From: Clostridia bacterium
GTDB taxonomy: Bacteria > Bacillota > Clostridia > Oscillospirales > CAG-272
Length of the DNA stretch: 22,108 bases
Assembly (NCBI GenBank): GCA_017457465.1
Contig: JAFTHJ010000264.1
Span: forward strand, 1 to 22,108
Reading direction: 5' to 3'
Shown: piece by piece, positions 14,494 through 21,304 of the stretch
How positions within the stretch are numbered: the stretch's first letter is position 1
Layout: every line of letters begins with the position of its first letter
Made by a program: the position numbers and the translations under genes
Notes under the pieces: model-generated
Databases searched by the model: none
Seen by the model: the letters and a program-made list of their open reading frames with translations, nothing else
Told to the model about the DNA's origin: nothing

Positions 14494-14522
14494 ATTATAA
14501 TGAATAGATGCCCCTATTTCAA
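14494..14522 (-). promoter_or_regulatory. Sigma-A promoter of the GNAT-rbr unit
   Basis: On the minus strand TTGAAA (14517-14522), a 17-base spacer and TATAAT (14494-14499) lie 43 bases upstream of the GNAT start. It is near consensus. Confidence 0.85.
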
Positions 14523-14543
14523 CACTTTTTCTGAAATTTCTTA

Positions 14544-14569
14544 AAAAATAAAGATTTTTCTTTATTTTT
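14544..14569. repeat. AT-rich palindrome between divergent promoters
   Basis: AAAAATAAAGA (14544-14554) and TCTTTATTTTT (14559-14569) are perfect inverted repeats around TTTT. It lies between the GNAT promoter and the promoter at 14573-14601, where an operator for both would be expected. It does not match a regulator site I know, and AT-rich composition alone could produce it. Confidence 0.4.
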
Positions 14570-14572
14570 GAA

Positions 14573-14601
14573 TTGCCGTATGATATAATATGTGGTATAA
14601 T
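14573..14601 (+). promoter_or_regulatory. Promoter of the racemase/MurE-like operon
   Basis: TTGCCG (14573-14578), a 17-base spacer and TATAAT (14596-14601) preceded by TGG lie 36 bases before the GTG at 14638. A second TATAAT with an upstream TGA at 14584-14589 could also serve, with TTTATT (14561-14566) as its -35. Confidence 0.65.
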
Positions 14602-14637
14602 GAATTATAAGAAACTTTTTCTCAAAGGAGAACGGCG

Positions 14638-15018
14638 GTGTACTACGACTCAAAGGATATGCTTCGACAGACGGTTATACCCGTCCTCCTCGGAGACTGC
14701 GCCCGAGCGCATCTTTTTTCGCTTAAGATATATTTCAGATGCGGGATAGTGTCATATATGTGTGACGATAAAAGACGGGCGGCGGATTTTATCAATCCCA
14801 CCACGAAGTTTTTTCCCTTGTACTCAAAAAAAGATACCCGTGTGATATGTGACATTCTCGATTATCTTGCCTCGGTTAAGGATTATCTTCCGATAATAAT
14901 TCCGTGCAACGAATATTACCGTGAGTTTGTCCGTGAGAACAGAGAATTTCTTGAGTCAAGGTTTATTTTGTCCGACACCGAGAGCTTTTTTAAGCAAAAG
15001 CCTATGTCGGTATTCTGA
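14638..15018 (+). CDS. Conserved hypothetical protein resembling a stand-alone pre-ATP-grasp domain
   Basis: The 126-residue protein starts at GTG 14638, with AAAGGAG eight bases upstream. By eye it resembles the N-terminal (pre-ATP-grasp, Rossmann-like) part of D-aspartate ligase or carbamoyl-phosphate-synthase-like ATP-grasp enzymes. It has VIPVLLGDCARAHLFSLKIY (13-32), CGIVSYMCDD, an acidic/basic linker, then LPIIIPCNEYYREFVRENRE (83-102) and LESRFILSD. In full-length enzymes these blocks are followed by the ATP-grasp catalytic part. Here the frame stops and the racemase gene starts 17 bases later, so that part is absent. It is the first gene of a three-gene operon with a racemase and a MurE-like ligase. 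It could be a decayed remnant, a regulatory subunit, or a free domain that works with another ligase. The coding call is firm; the domain assignment is tentative. Confidence 0.75.
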   Translation: MYYDSKDMLRQTVIPVLLGDCARAHLFSLKIYFRCGIVSYMCDDKRRAADFINPTTKFFPLYSKKDTRVICDILDYLASVKDYLPIIIPCNEYYREFVRENREFLESRFILSDTESFFKQKPMSVF

Positions 15019-15035
15019 TTTTTGAGGATTCGGTT

Positions 15036-15797
15036 ATGGAAAACAGAAAGGTTCTGGGTATTCTCGGCGGACTTGGTCCGATGTCGAGCGTATACTTTTA
15101 TGAAATGCTAACCTCGCATACATATGCCGAGTGCGATCAGGAGCATATCAACATTTTAATATCCTCGCGTGCCGACACACCCGACCGTACCGATTTTATC
15201 ACGGGGCGTTCGCGCTCGAACCCTTTGCCGACTATGGCGAATGAGGTGGACAAGCTTACGGCGGCGGGTGCGCAGATTATCGCGATACCCTGTAATACGG
15301 CTCATTATTTCTATGACGGTATCGCGAAGGCAACGAAAACTCCCATCATCAACATAATTGAGGAGACCGTCTCATTCTGCAAGTATCTCGGGCTTCGGAA
15401 GGTCGGGGTTCTCGCTACAGAGGGAACGGTTATGTCGGGGGCTTACCGCGCGGTGCTTGAGCGAGAGGGGATAGAGTATATGACCTGCTCACCTGATGAC
15501 CAGACTATCGTTTCTGACATCATATACGGCTCTGTGAAGCAGGGAAAGGAGCCTGACATAGATAAGTTTCTCGCCGTTGCGGATAATCTCACCGCTCATG
15601 GGTGCGAGAGAATAATCCTCGGTTGTACCGAGCTGTCTCTGCTAAAGCGAAATTGCCGTCTCGGAATAAGGTTTATAGACTCGCTCGAGGTTCTTACGGC
15701 ACGGGCTGTTTCCGAGTGCGGAGCTGTTGTTTGCGGATTTGACTCCGAGCTTATGAAATTTTCCAAAGAGAAAGGAATGGTAAATATATGCTGCTGA
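15036..15797 (+). CDS. Aspartate/glutamate racemase family protein
   Basis: Enzymes of this cofactor-independent family interconvert L- and D-aspartate, glutamate or related amino acids using two cysteines. The 253-residue protein begins KVLGILGGLGPMSSVYFYEM (5-24), has SSRADTPDRTDFI (43-55), the first catalytic Cys86 in AIPCNTAHYF and the second Cys197 in ILGCTELSLL. Both are intact, so it should be active. The pattern with GGLGPMSS and PDRT is the aspartate racemase branch rather than MurI. GAGGAT precedes the ATG. The stop overlaps the MurE-like start by ten bases, so the two are probably co-translated, which suggests that its D-amino acid (D-Asp or D-Glu) feeds that ligase pathway. The substrate is not proven. 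Confidence 0.92.
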   Translation: MENRKVLGILGGLGPMSSVYFYEMLTSHTYAECDQEHINILISSRADTPDRTDFITGRSRSNPLPTMANEVDKLTAAGAQIIAIPCNTAHYFYDGIAKATKTPIINIIEETVSFCKYLGLRKVGVLATEGTVMSGAYRAVLEREGIEYMTCSPDDQTIVSDIIYGSVKQGKEPDIDKFLAVADNLTAHGCERIILGCTELSLLKRNCRLGIRFIDSLEVLTARAVSECGAVVCGFDSELMKFSKEKGMVNICC

Positions 15798-17287
15798 CTC
15801 AACTTCTTGGCACTATAGATTATACCGAAATAGTGAACCCCTCGGGGCAGATACTTGCGAATATCGAATGTAACGACTTGAGCTGTGACTCAAGAAAGGC
15901 GCATTTCGGCTCTATCTTCGTCTGCATATCGGGCTCTCTTTCGGACGGTCACGAATACGCGGCTATGGCGTATAATAAGATGTGCCGTATTTTTGTCGCC
16001 GAGCGTATGCCCGAGGGACTTTCGGACGACGCCGTCGTTATTATAACGGCAGACACAAGACTCGCCCTCGCGAGACTTTCGAGTGAGTTTTACGGACATC
16101 CCTCCAGAAAAATGAAGATAATCGGAATCACGGGAACAAAGGGAAAAACCACCTCGTCTCTGCTCATATATAACCTGCTCAACGCATCGGGCGTTCCCAC
16201 GGGATATATAGGCTCGAACGGAGTTTCCTTTGGAGATTACCATTTCAATACGGTCAACACCACCCCCGAAAGCCTTGATTTGCACTATTATATGAGCAGA
16301 ATGCTTGAGGCGGGAGTGCAGACGCTGGTTATGGAGGTATCCTCTCAAGCGCTTAAGTATAACCGTGTCAGCGGAATAGATTTTGATATAACCGTATTCA
16401 CGAATCTTTATCCCGACCATATAGGCGCGTTTGAGCATCCCGATTTTGACGATTATAAGAACTGTAAGCGTACGCTTTTCAAGGATTACAACACGAAATT
16501 TATTGTATACAACGCCGACGATTCCCACGCGCAGGATATGATACGCGGAATCGACTGCGAGATGGCGGGTATCGGAATCGAGAGCAACGACGCGAACTAC
16601 AAGGCGTCAAGAATTGCCTTTTTCCGCTCTCCCGGCAATATCGGAGTCAGCTTCGACTGCTGGAACGACGGCAAGAAATATCCGATATCGCTTTCTTTCC
16701 CCGGAGAGTTCAGCGTATACAACGCTATGACGGCTATCGCGATATGCCGTAAGCTCGGTCTGACGTTTGACAGTATAACACGGGTTATGCAAAAGGTAAG
16801 AATCGACGGAAGATTTGAGACTATGGAGCTTCCGAACGGCGCGACTGTCGTTATCGACTACGCGCATAACGGCGTAAGCCTTCAGGCGGCGCTTTCGGCG
16901 CTCCGTATATATAATCCCAACAGGCTTATATGTCTGTTTGGCTCTGTCGGCGGAAGAACCAAGATGCGCCGAGCCGAGCTGGGACTTGTGGCTTCAAGAA
17001 ACGCCGATTTCTGTATCATAACCTCGGATAATCCCGATAACGAGCCGCCTGCGGCGATAATTGCAGAGATAGCCTCCTACTTTACGGCGGATTCCTGCCC
17101 GTACATAGCGATAACCGACCGTAAACGCGCGATACTTTACGCGCTTGAGAACTCCGAGCCGGGAGATATAATTCTGTTTGCGGGTAAGGGACACGAGACC
17201 TATCAGCTTATATGCGGAAACCGCGCGCCCTTCAGCGAGGCGGAGATAGTCAGAGATTTTTGCCTCGAGAAGGAAAGCACCAAATAA
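15788..17287 (+). CDS. MurE-like UDP-MurNAc-peptide (Mur) ligase, atypical
   Basis: MurE ligases add the third amino acid to UDP-MurNAc-L-Ala-D-Glu using ATP. This 499-residue protein has a full three-domain Mur ligase layout. It has an N-terminal DSRK motif (34-37), the P-loop GITGTKGKTTSS (113-124), VNTTPESLDLH (156-166), MEVSSQALKYNRV (182-194), FTNLYPDHIG (204-213), the conserved carbamylated Lys near 227, VIDYAHNG, and GKGHETYQ (466-473). Two places are unusual. The DNPR motif of meso-diaminopimelate ligases is DNPD (414-417), and the GGDRDKGKR-like loop is FGSVGGRTKMRR. It therefore probably does not use meso-DAP as classical MurE does, and is likely a paralogue beside a normal murE elsewhere. 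It overlaps the racemase gene; AAAGGAATGG inside that gene is its ribosome binding site. A terminator follows at 17322-17351. Confidence 0.88.
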   Translation: MLLTQLLGTIDYTEIVNPSGQILANIECNDLSCDSRKAHFGSIFVCISGSLSDGHEYAAMAYNKMCRIFVAERMPEGLSDDAVVIITADTRLALARLSSEFYGHPSRKMKIIGITGTKGKTTSSLLIYNLLNASGVPTGYIGSNGVSFGDYHFNTVNTTPESLDLHYYMSRMLEAGVQTLVMEVSSQALKYNRVSGIDFDITVFTNLYPDHIGAFEHPDFDDYKNCKRTLFKDYNTKFIVYNADDSHAQDMIRGIDCEMAGIGIESNDANYKASRIAFFRSPGNIGVSFDCWNDGKKYPISLSFPGEFSVYNAMTAIAICRKLGLTFDSITRVMQKVRIDGRFETMELPNGATVVIDYAHNGVSLQAALSALRIYNPNRLICLFGSVGGRTKMRRAELGLVASRNADFCIITSDNPDNEPPAAIIAEIASYFTADSCPYIAITDRKRAILYALENSEPGDIILFAGKGHETYQLICGNRAPFSEAEIVRDFCLEKESTK

Positions 17288-17321
17288 TTAAATGACACAC
17301 AACGCCCTGCGGGGCAAGTAA

Positions 17322-17351
17322 AAAGGACAGAGATAAAAATCTCTGTCCTTT
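17322..17351. terminator. Bidirectional intrinsic terminator between the MurE-like gene and glnA
   Basis: AAAGGACAGAGAT (17322-17334) and ATCTCTGTCCTTT (17339-17351) form a 13-bp perfect stem with an AAAA loop. On the plus strand TTTGTGTTTTT follows; on the minus strand TTTTT follows. It serves both convergent genes. A short GCCC/GGGC hairpin lies at 17304-17315. Confidence 0.9.
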
Positions 17352-17363
17352 GTGTTTTTGAAA

Positions 17364-18788
17364 TTAAAGATTATAATATCTGTCGAACTCCGCGGGGTGG
17401 GGAATCTTCGCAAGTTCGGCGCACTCCGCTCTCTTGGTCTTGATAAAGTTACTAATCAGCTCCTCGGGGAATACTCCGCCAGCGGTGAGGTAGTCGTGGT
17501 CTGCCTCGAGCGCGTCAAGAGCCGCGTCAAGAGAGGTGGGAAGGTGGTGAAGCTTTGCCTTCTCCTCGTCACTCAAGTGATAGAGGTTTACGTCGTAGGG
17601 GCCCCAGCCGTTAGCGTGGGGGTCTATCTTGTTCTTTACGCCGTCAAGTCCTGCCATCAGTATTGCCGCGTAGCAGAAGTAGGGGTTACAGGTAGCGTCG
17701 GGATTGCGAAGCTCAAAGCGGCGCTTATCGGGAGTCTTCGCGTATGCGGGGATTCTGATGACCGCGCTTCTGTTCGAGGTAGCGTAACCGACTGTTACGG
17801 GCGCCTCAAAGCCTGGAACGAGACGCTTGAAGGAGTTTGTGCTGGGGTTGGTGATAGCGCACAGAGAAGCGATATGCTTGAGAAGTCCGCCCATAAAGTA
17901 ATGAGCTGTCTCGCTGAGGTTAGCGTAAGCACCGTCCTTTGAGAAGACAGGCTCACCGTCCTTCATAAGCAGCATATGAACGTGCATTCCGCTTCCCGCC
18001 TCGCCGTATATGGGCTTGGGCATAAAGGTTGCGGTCTTGCCGTATTTGAGCGCGGTGTTGTGAATGATATATTTAATCATCATAGTGGCGTCAGCCATAT
18101 GAACGACCTCGCCGAGCTGCGGCTCTATCTCAAACTGACCTGAAGCGGCAACCTCGGGGTGATGGTAGTTGATATCTATTCCCATCTCCTTCATAAGCAG
18201 ACACATCTCGCTGCGGCACTCATAGGAAATGTCAAATGGCTTTGCGATATGATAATTCTTCTGCTTGGGAACGACGACACCCTTGCCCTCGACAGCGCTG
18301 TTCCAATAGGACTGCTTCGCGTCAACCGAGGCTCCGATATAGCTTCCGTCAACACCCCATGTTACCTCGTCAAAGAGGTAGAACTCAAATTCGGGGAGAA
18401 TGAGCATAGTGTCGGCAATACCGCTGTCCTTCATCTGCTGGACGGCAGCTTTGATTATATTTCTGGGATACTGGGGGAGGGGACGGTTCTCGGGACTCGC
18501 GATTATCATCGCGTTACCTGTCATAGAAAGCGTGGGTATTTCGCAGAACGGGTCGATAACCGCGGTGTCGGGGTCGGGAATGAAGACCATATCGCTCTTC
18601 TCAACGACGGCGTATCCGTAGTTGGAGGCGTCAAATCCGATACCGTTTTTCATTGTTTCTTCCGAGAAATTCTGCGCGGGGATAGTTACGTGTCTGTACT
18701 GACCGTTGATATCGACCATTTTAAAGTCGACCATCTTTATCCCTTTTTCCTCGATTAAATTCAAAATATCCTGTACTGATTTAGCCAT
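17364..18788 (-). CDS. glnA: Glutamine synthetase, type I (beta-like)
   Basis: It makes glutamine from glutamate, ammonia and ATP, the main ammonium assimilation step. The 474-residue protein has PEFEFYLFD (132-140), SEMCLLMKEMG, HHPEVAASGQFEIE (209-222), GEAGSGMHVHM (262-272), NPSTNSFKRLVPGFEAPV (314-331), NRSAVIRIP (339-347) and FELRNPDATCNPY (358-370). The C-terminus IPHPAEFDRYYNL and an insertion around WNSAVEGKG (162-170) match the beta (E. coli-like) subtype, not the shorter B. subtilis alpha type. The position of the E. coli adenylylated Tyr is kept (Tyr403 in VNLYHL). GAGGAGC stands eight bases before the ATG. It is monocistronic, with promoter and terminator visible. Confidence 0.96.
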   Translation of the reverse strand: MAKSVQDILNLIEEKGIKMVDFKMVDINGQYRHVTIPAQNFSEETMKNGIGFDASNYGYAVVEKSDMVFIPDPDTAVIDPFCEIPTLSMTGNAMIIASPENRPLPQYPRNIIKAAVQQMKDSGIADTMLILPEFEFYLFDEVTWGVDGSYIGASVDAKQSYWNSAVEGKGVVVPKQKNYHIAKPFDISYECRSEMCLLMKEMGIDINYHHPEVAASGQFEIEPQLGEVVHMADATMMIKYIIHNTALKYGKTATFMPKPIYGEAGSGMHVHMLLMKDGEPVFSKDGAYANLSETAHYFMGGLLKHIASLCAITNPSTNSFKRLVPGFEAPVTVGYATSNRSAVIRIPAYAKTPDKRRFELRNPDATCNPYFCYAAILMAGLDGVKNKIDPHANGWGPYDVNLYHLSDEEKAKLHHLPTSLDAALDALEADHDYLTAGGVFPEELISNFIKTKRAECAELAKIPHPAEFDRYYNL

Positions 18789-18820
18789 AATAAGCTCCTC
18801 TCATAATATAGATATATTTT

Positions 18821-18849
18821 ATTTTAGCAAATAAAAGCGTTTTAGTCAA
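18821..18849 (-). promoter_or_regulatory. Sigma-A promoter of glnA
   Basis: On the minus strand TTGACT (18844-18849), a 17-base spacer and TAAAAT (18821-18826) preceded by TGC lie 32 bases upstream of the glnA start. No clear TnrA or GlnR site (TGTNAN7TNACA) was seen nearby. Confidence 0.75.
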
Positions 18850-18911
18850 TAAAATTAAAGAAATTTCTCACAATTATGAATCGAAACGGGGAATTTTTTA
18901 GAAAAATCGGC

Positions 18912-18940
18912 TTTACAGGGCGTGGTATAAATGATATAAT
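18912..18940 (+). promoter_or_regulatory. Sigma-A promoter of the AKR-DUF1893 operon
   Basis: TTTACA (18912-18917), a 17-base spacer and TATAAT (18935-18940) preceded by TGA lie 34 bases before ATG 18975. This rules out the longer reading frame from 18876, because that region would be promoter. Confidence 0.8.
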
Positions 18941-18974
18941 GAGTTACGAAAAGAAAAACTTCAAGGGGGATAAT

Positions 18975-20108
18975 ATGCTTTATAATGAATTTAAATCGCT
19001 CAAGCTCTCGGCGCTTGGAATGGGCTGTATGCGTTTGCCCTGTATTGGCGGAGACAATTCAGCGATAGATATGGAGGCCTCACGCGAGATGTTGGCGTAC
19101 GCCATAGAGAAGGGAATAAATTATTTCGACACCGCTTGGGGGTACCACAACCAGCAGTCGGAGCGCGCTATGGGAGAGCTTCTCGGGGAATACCCGCGAG
19201 ACAGCTTTTATCTCGCGACGAAGTTCCCGGGGTACGATTTGAGTCTTATGAAGAATCCGCCCGCTATATTTGAGGAGCAGCTCAAGCGTTGCCGTACCGA
19301 TTATTTTGATTTTTACTTATTCCACAATGTTTGTGAGAAGAACATTGACGGTTATCTCAACCCCGAGTTTGGAATATTCGAGTATCTTATGGAGCAGAAG
19401 CGGATAGGCAAAATAAAGCATCTCGGATTTTCGACACACGGAAGTCTTGGCACTATGAAGCGTTTTCTTGATGCTTATGGCGCGGAGATGGAGTTCTGTC
19501 AGCTTCAGGTGAACTGGCTCGACTGGGATTTCCAGAACGCCAAGGCGAAGATAGAGCTTGTCGGCTCGTACGGTATCCCCGTATGGGTAATGGAGCCCGT
19601 GAGGGGCGGCTCACTTGTCAAGCTTGAGCCCGAGTATGAGGAGAGGCTACGCGCTCTCCGTCCCGAGGCTACTATGGCGGAGTGGGCATTCAGATTTTTG
19701 CAGGGACTGCCCTCGGTGAAAATGACTCTTTCGGGAATGTCGAATTTTGAGCAGCTTAAGGAAAATATAGAGACTTATTCCGAGGAGAAGCCGCTCTCGG
19801 AGCGGGAGACAGAGGTGTTGCTTGGAATCGCGAGGGAGAAGATAGCCAAGACGGCGCTTCCTTGCACGTCCTGCAGATATTGCACCGAGTATTGTCCTCG
19901 CCAACTTGACATTCCGTGGCTCATCGAGCTTTATAACGAGCACGTATATTCGGGCGGCGGATTTATCGCGCCTATGGCACTCTCGGCGGTGGATAAGGAT
20001 AAGCTGCCCTCTGCCTGTGTTGGCTGCCGTGCCTGTGAGAACGTATGTCCGCAGGGTATAAGGATAAGCGAGATGATGTCGGATTTCACAGAGAGGCTCG
20101 GAAAATGA
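18975..20108 (+). CDS. Aldo/keto reductase with C-terminal 2x[4Fe-4S] ferredoxin domain
   Basis: It is a predicted cytoplasmic oxidoreductase of anaerobes that joins an aldo/keto reductase barrel to two iron-sulfur clusters; the substrate is unknown. The 377-residue protein keeps the tetrad: Asp52 and Tyr57 in NYFDTAWGYH, Lys83 in LATKFP, His117 in DFYLFHNV. The tail has CTSCRYCTEYCP (Cys297, 300, 303, 307) and CVGCRACENVCP (Cys348, 351, 354, 358), two complete CxxCxxCxxxCP motifs. The start is ATG 18975, with AGGGGGA just upstream. The last codons overlap the DUF1893 start (ATGA). The ferredoxin part suggests electrons from ferredoxin rather than NADPH alone, which is inference. Confidence 0.93.
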   Translation: MLYNEFKSLKLSALGMGCMRLPCIGGDNSAIDMEASREMLAYAIEKGINYFDTAWGYHNQQSERAMGELLGEYPRDSFYLATKFPGYDLSLMKNPPAIFEEQLKRCRTDYFDFYLFHNVCEKNIDGYLNPEFGIFEYLMEQKRIGKIKHLGFSTHGSLGTMKRFLDAYGAEMEFCQLQVNWLDWDFQNAKAKIELVGSYGIPVWVMEPVRGGSLVKLEPEYEERLRALRPEATMAEWAFRFLQGLPSVKMTLSGMSNFEQLKENIETYSEEKPLSERETEVLLGIAREKIAKTALPCTSCRYCTEYCPRQLDIPWLIELYNEHVYSGGGFIAPMALSAVDKDKLPSACVGCRACENVCPQGIRISEMMSDFTERLGK

Positions 20109-20527
20109 GCGATGTCAGCAGAGCAAAGGCGGAGCTTATCCGCGGAGGATATACCTGTGTGCTGATAAAGGGAGAGAGAAAATACCTCTCGCAAGAGAGG
20201 GGCGTGAAGCCGCTTGTCGGGTGGCTGGAGAGCGGAGAGGAGCTTCGCGGATGCTTTGCGGCTGACAAGGTGGTCGGAAAGGCGACGGCGTTTCTTTATT
20301 GCCTTGCGGGAGTAAGCGCTCTGTATGCCTCTGTGATAAGCGAACCCGCTCTGCGAGTTCTCAAGAGCGCGGGTATTCACGTGGAATATGACACTCTCGT
20401 GCCGAACATTATAAACAGGCGCGGCGACGGAATATGTCCGTTTGAGCTTTCGGTGCTTGGCATTGAGGAGGCGGATGCCGCCTATGCGGAAATTCTTCGC
20501 AAAATGCGGGAGATGGGGATTAGATAG
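20105..20527 (+). CDS. DUF1893 family protein
   Basis: DUF1893 proteins are small proteins of unknown function; a structure from Thermotoga (TM1506) has a cytidine-deaminase-like fold. The 140-residue product shows the conserved run SQERGVKPLVGWLESGEEL (29-47), then CFAADKVVGKATAFLYCLAG and the C-terminal VEYDTLVPNIINRRGDGICP. It starts at ATG 20105, with GAGAGG eight bases upstream, overlapping the end of the AKR gene by four bases. The two are thus expressed together, and the product may be a partner or handle the same compound. No catalytic role is established for the family. Confidence 0.88.
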   Translation: MSDVSRAKAELIRGGYTCVLIKGERKYLSQERGVKPLVGWLESGEELRGCFAADKVVGKATAFLYCLAGVSALYASVISEPALRVLKSAGIHVEYDTLVPNIINRRGDGICPFELSVLGIEEADAAYAEILRKMREMGIR

Positions 20528-20585
20528 AAGATTCTTGTCTTTTGATATATTTTGAATTTTTATAATATTTATCTGCCGAAAACTG

Positions 20586-20614
20586 TTGAAAAAGTGGGAA
20601 AAGTGTGTTATAAT
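20586..20614 (+). promoter_or_regulatory. Sigma-A promoter of hpt
   Basis: TTGAAA (20586-20591), a 17-base spacer and TATAAT (20609-20614) preceded by TGT lie 35 bases before the hpt ATG. It is near consensus. Confidence 0.85.
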
Positions 20615-20649
20615 TGTTCTATGATTTTTCTTACGGAGGCTTTTGCACT

Positions 20650-21207
20650 ATGAAGAATATAGATTCAGTTGAGGCGCTTAACAGCAAAATCAAGCGCGTT
20701 ATAATTACAAAGGAAGAGATAGCCGAGGCGATAAGCCGCGCGGGAAAGGAAATCGACAAGATATATGACGGCCGTCCCATTCTTCTTGTGAGCATACTTA
20801 AGGGCGCGTTTGTATTTATGGCGGACTTGTGCCGAGCTGTATCGGTTCCGTGCGAAATCGGATTTATGTGTGCCAAGAGCTATTATGAGGGCACGGTTTC
20901 CTCGGGTGTGGTTCAGATTACTATGGACCTCGACAGAGATATCAGCGGATACCACGTTGTAATCGTTGAGGATATTATCGATACGGGCAGAACCCTTAAC
21001 GATATTGTGAATCTTCTTAAGGCGAGAAATCCCATTTCCATGCATGTTGTTACCCTGCTTGATAAGCCCGAGAGAAGAATAGTCGACTTCAAGGCAGACA
21101 TTTCATTGTTTACTATTCCCGATTATTTTGTTATCGGATACGGACTCGACTGTGGAGAGTATTTCAGAAATCTTCCGTACATAGCCGAGTACGAGGACAG
21201 AGACTGA
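20650..21207 (+). CDS. hpt: Hypoxanthine (guanine) phosphoribosyltransferase
   Basis: Hpt salvages hypoxanthine and guanine to IMP and GMP using phosphoribosyl pyrophosphate, in the cytoplasm. The 185-residue protein has ILLVSILKGAFVFMADL (44-60), the flexible-loop SYYEGT (77-82), the PRPP-binding motif VVIVEDIIDTGRTL (103-116) and VIGYGLDCGEYFRNLPYI near the C-terminus. Length fits the bacterial family. ATG 20650 has ACGGAGG ten bases upstream; a TTG at 20614 would fall in the promoter. It has its own promoter and terminator, so it is monocistronic. Confidence 0.96.
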   Translation: MKNIDSVEALNSKIKRVIITKEEIAEAISRAGKEIDKIYDGRPILLVSILKGAFVFMADLCRAVSVPCEIGFMCAKSYYEGTVSSGVVQITMDLDRDISGYHVVIVEDIIDTGRTLNDIVNLLKARNPISMHVVTLLDKPERRIVDFKADISLFTIPDYFVIGYGLDCGEYFRNLPYIAEYEDRD

Positions 21208-21242
21208 TATCTGTTTTCAATATTGTAAATTTAAATATTCAG

Positions 21243-21270
21243 TCAAACCCCGAGATATCTCGGGGTTTGA
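21243..21270 (+). terminator. Intrinsic terminator of hpt
   Basis: Bases 21243-21270 form a perfect 28-base palindrome: TCAAACCCCGAGAT and its complement ATCTCGGGGTTTGA. It is followed by TTAGGTTTTT. It lies 35 bases after the hpt stop. The next gene begins 34 bases later; I see no good promoter for it after the hairpin, so some readthrough is possible. Confidence 0.8.
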
Positions 21271-21304
21271 TTAGGTTTTTATGATTTTGGGAGTATAATT
21301 TGCG

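Noticed and set aside
18159..18758. 199-codon open frame opposite glnA
   Set aside because: Antisense shadow of a complete glutamine synthetase.
18876..18974. N-terminal extension of the aldo/keto reductase
   Set aside because: The region contains a near-consensus promoter and lacks a ribosome binding site; the ATG at 18975 has one.
21294..21299. TATAAT just before the MATE gene as a promoter
   Set aside because: A transcript would begin at or after the GTG start, and the ribosome binding site lies upstream of it.
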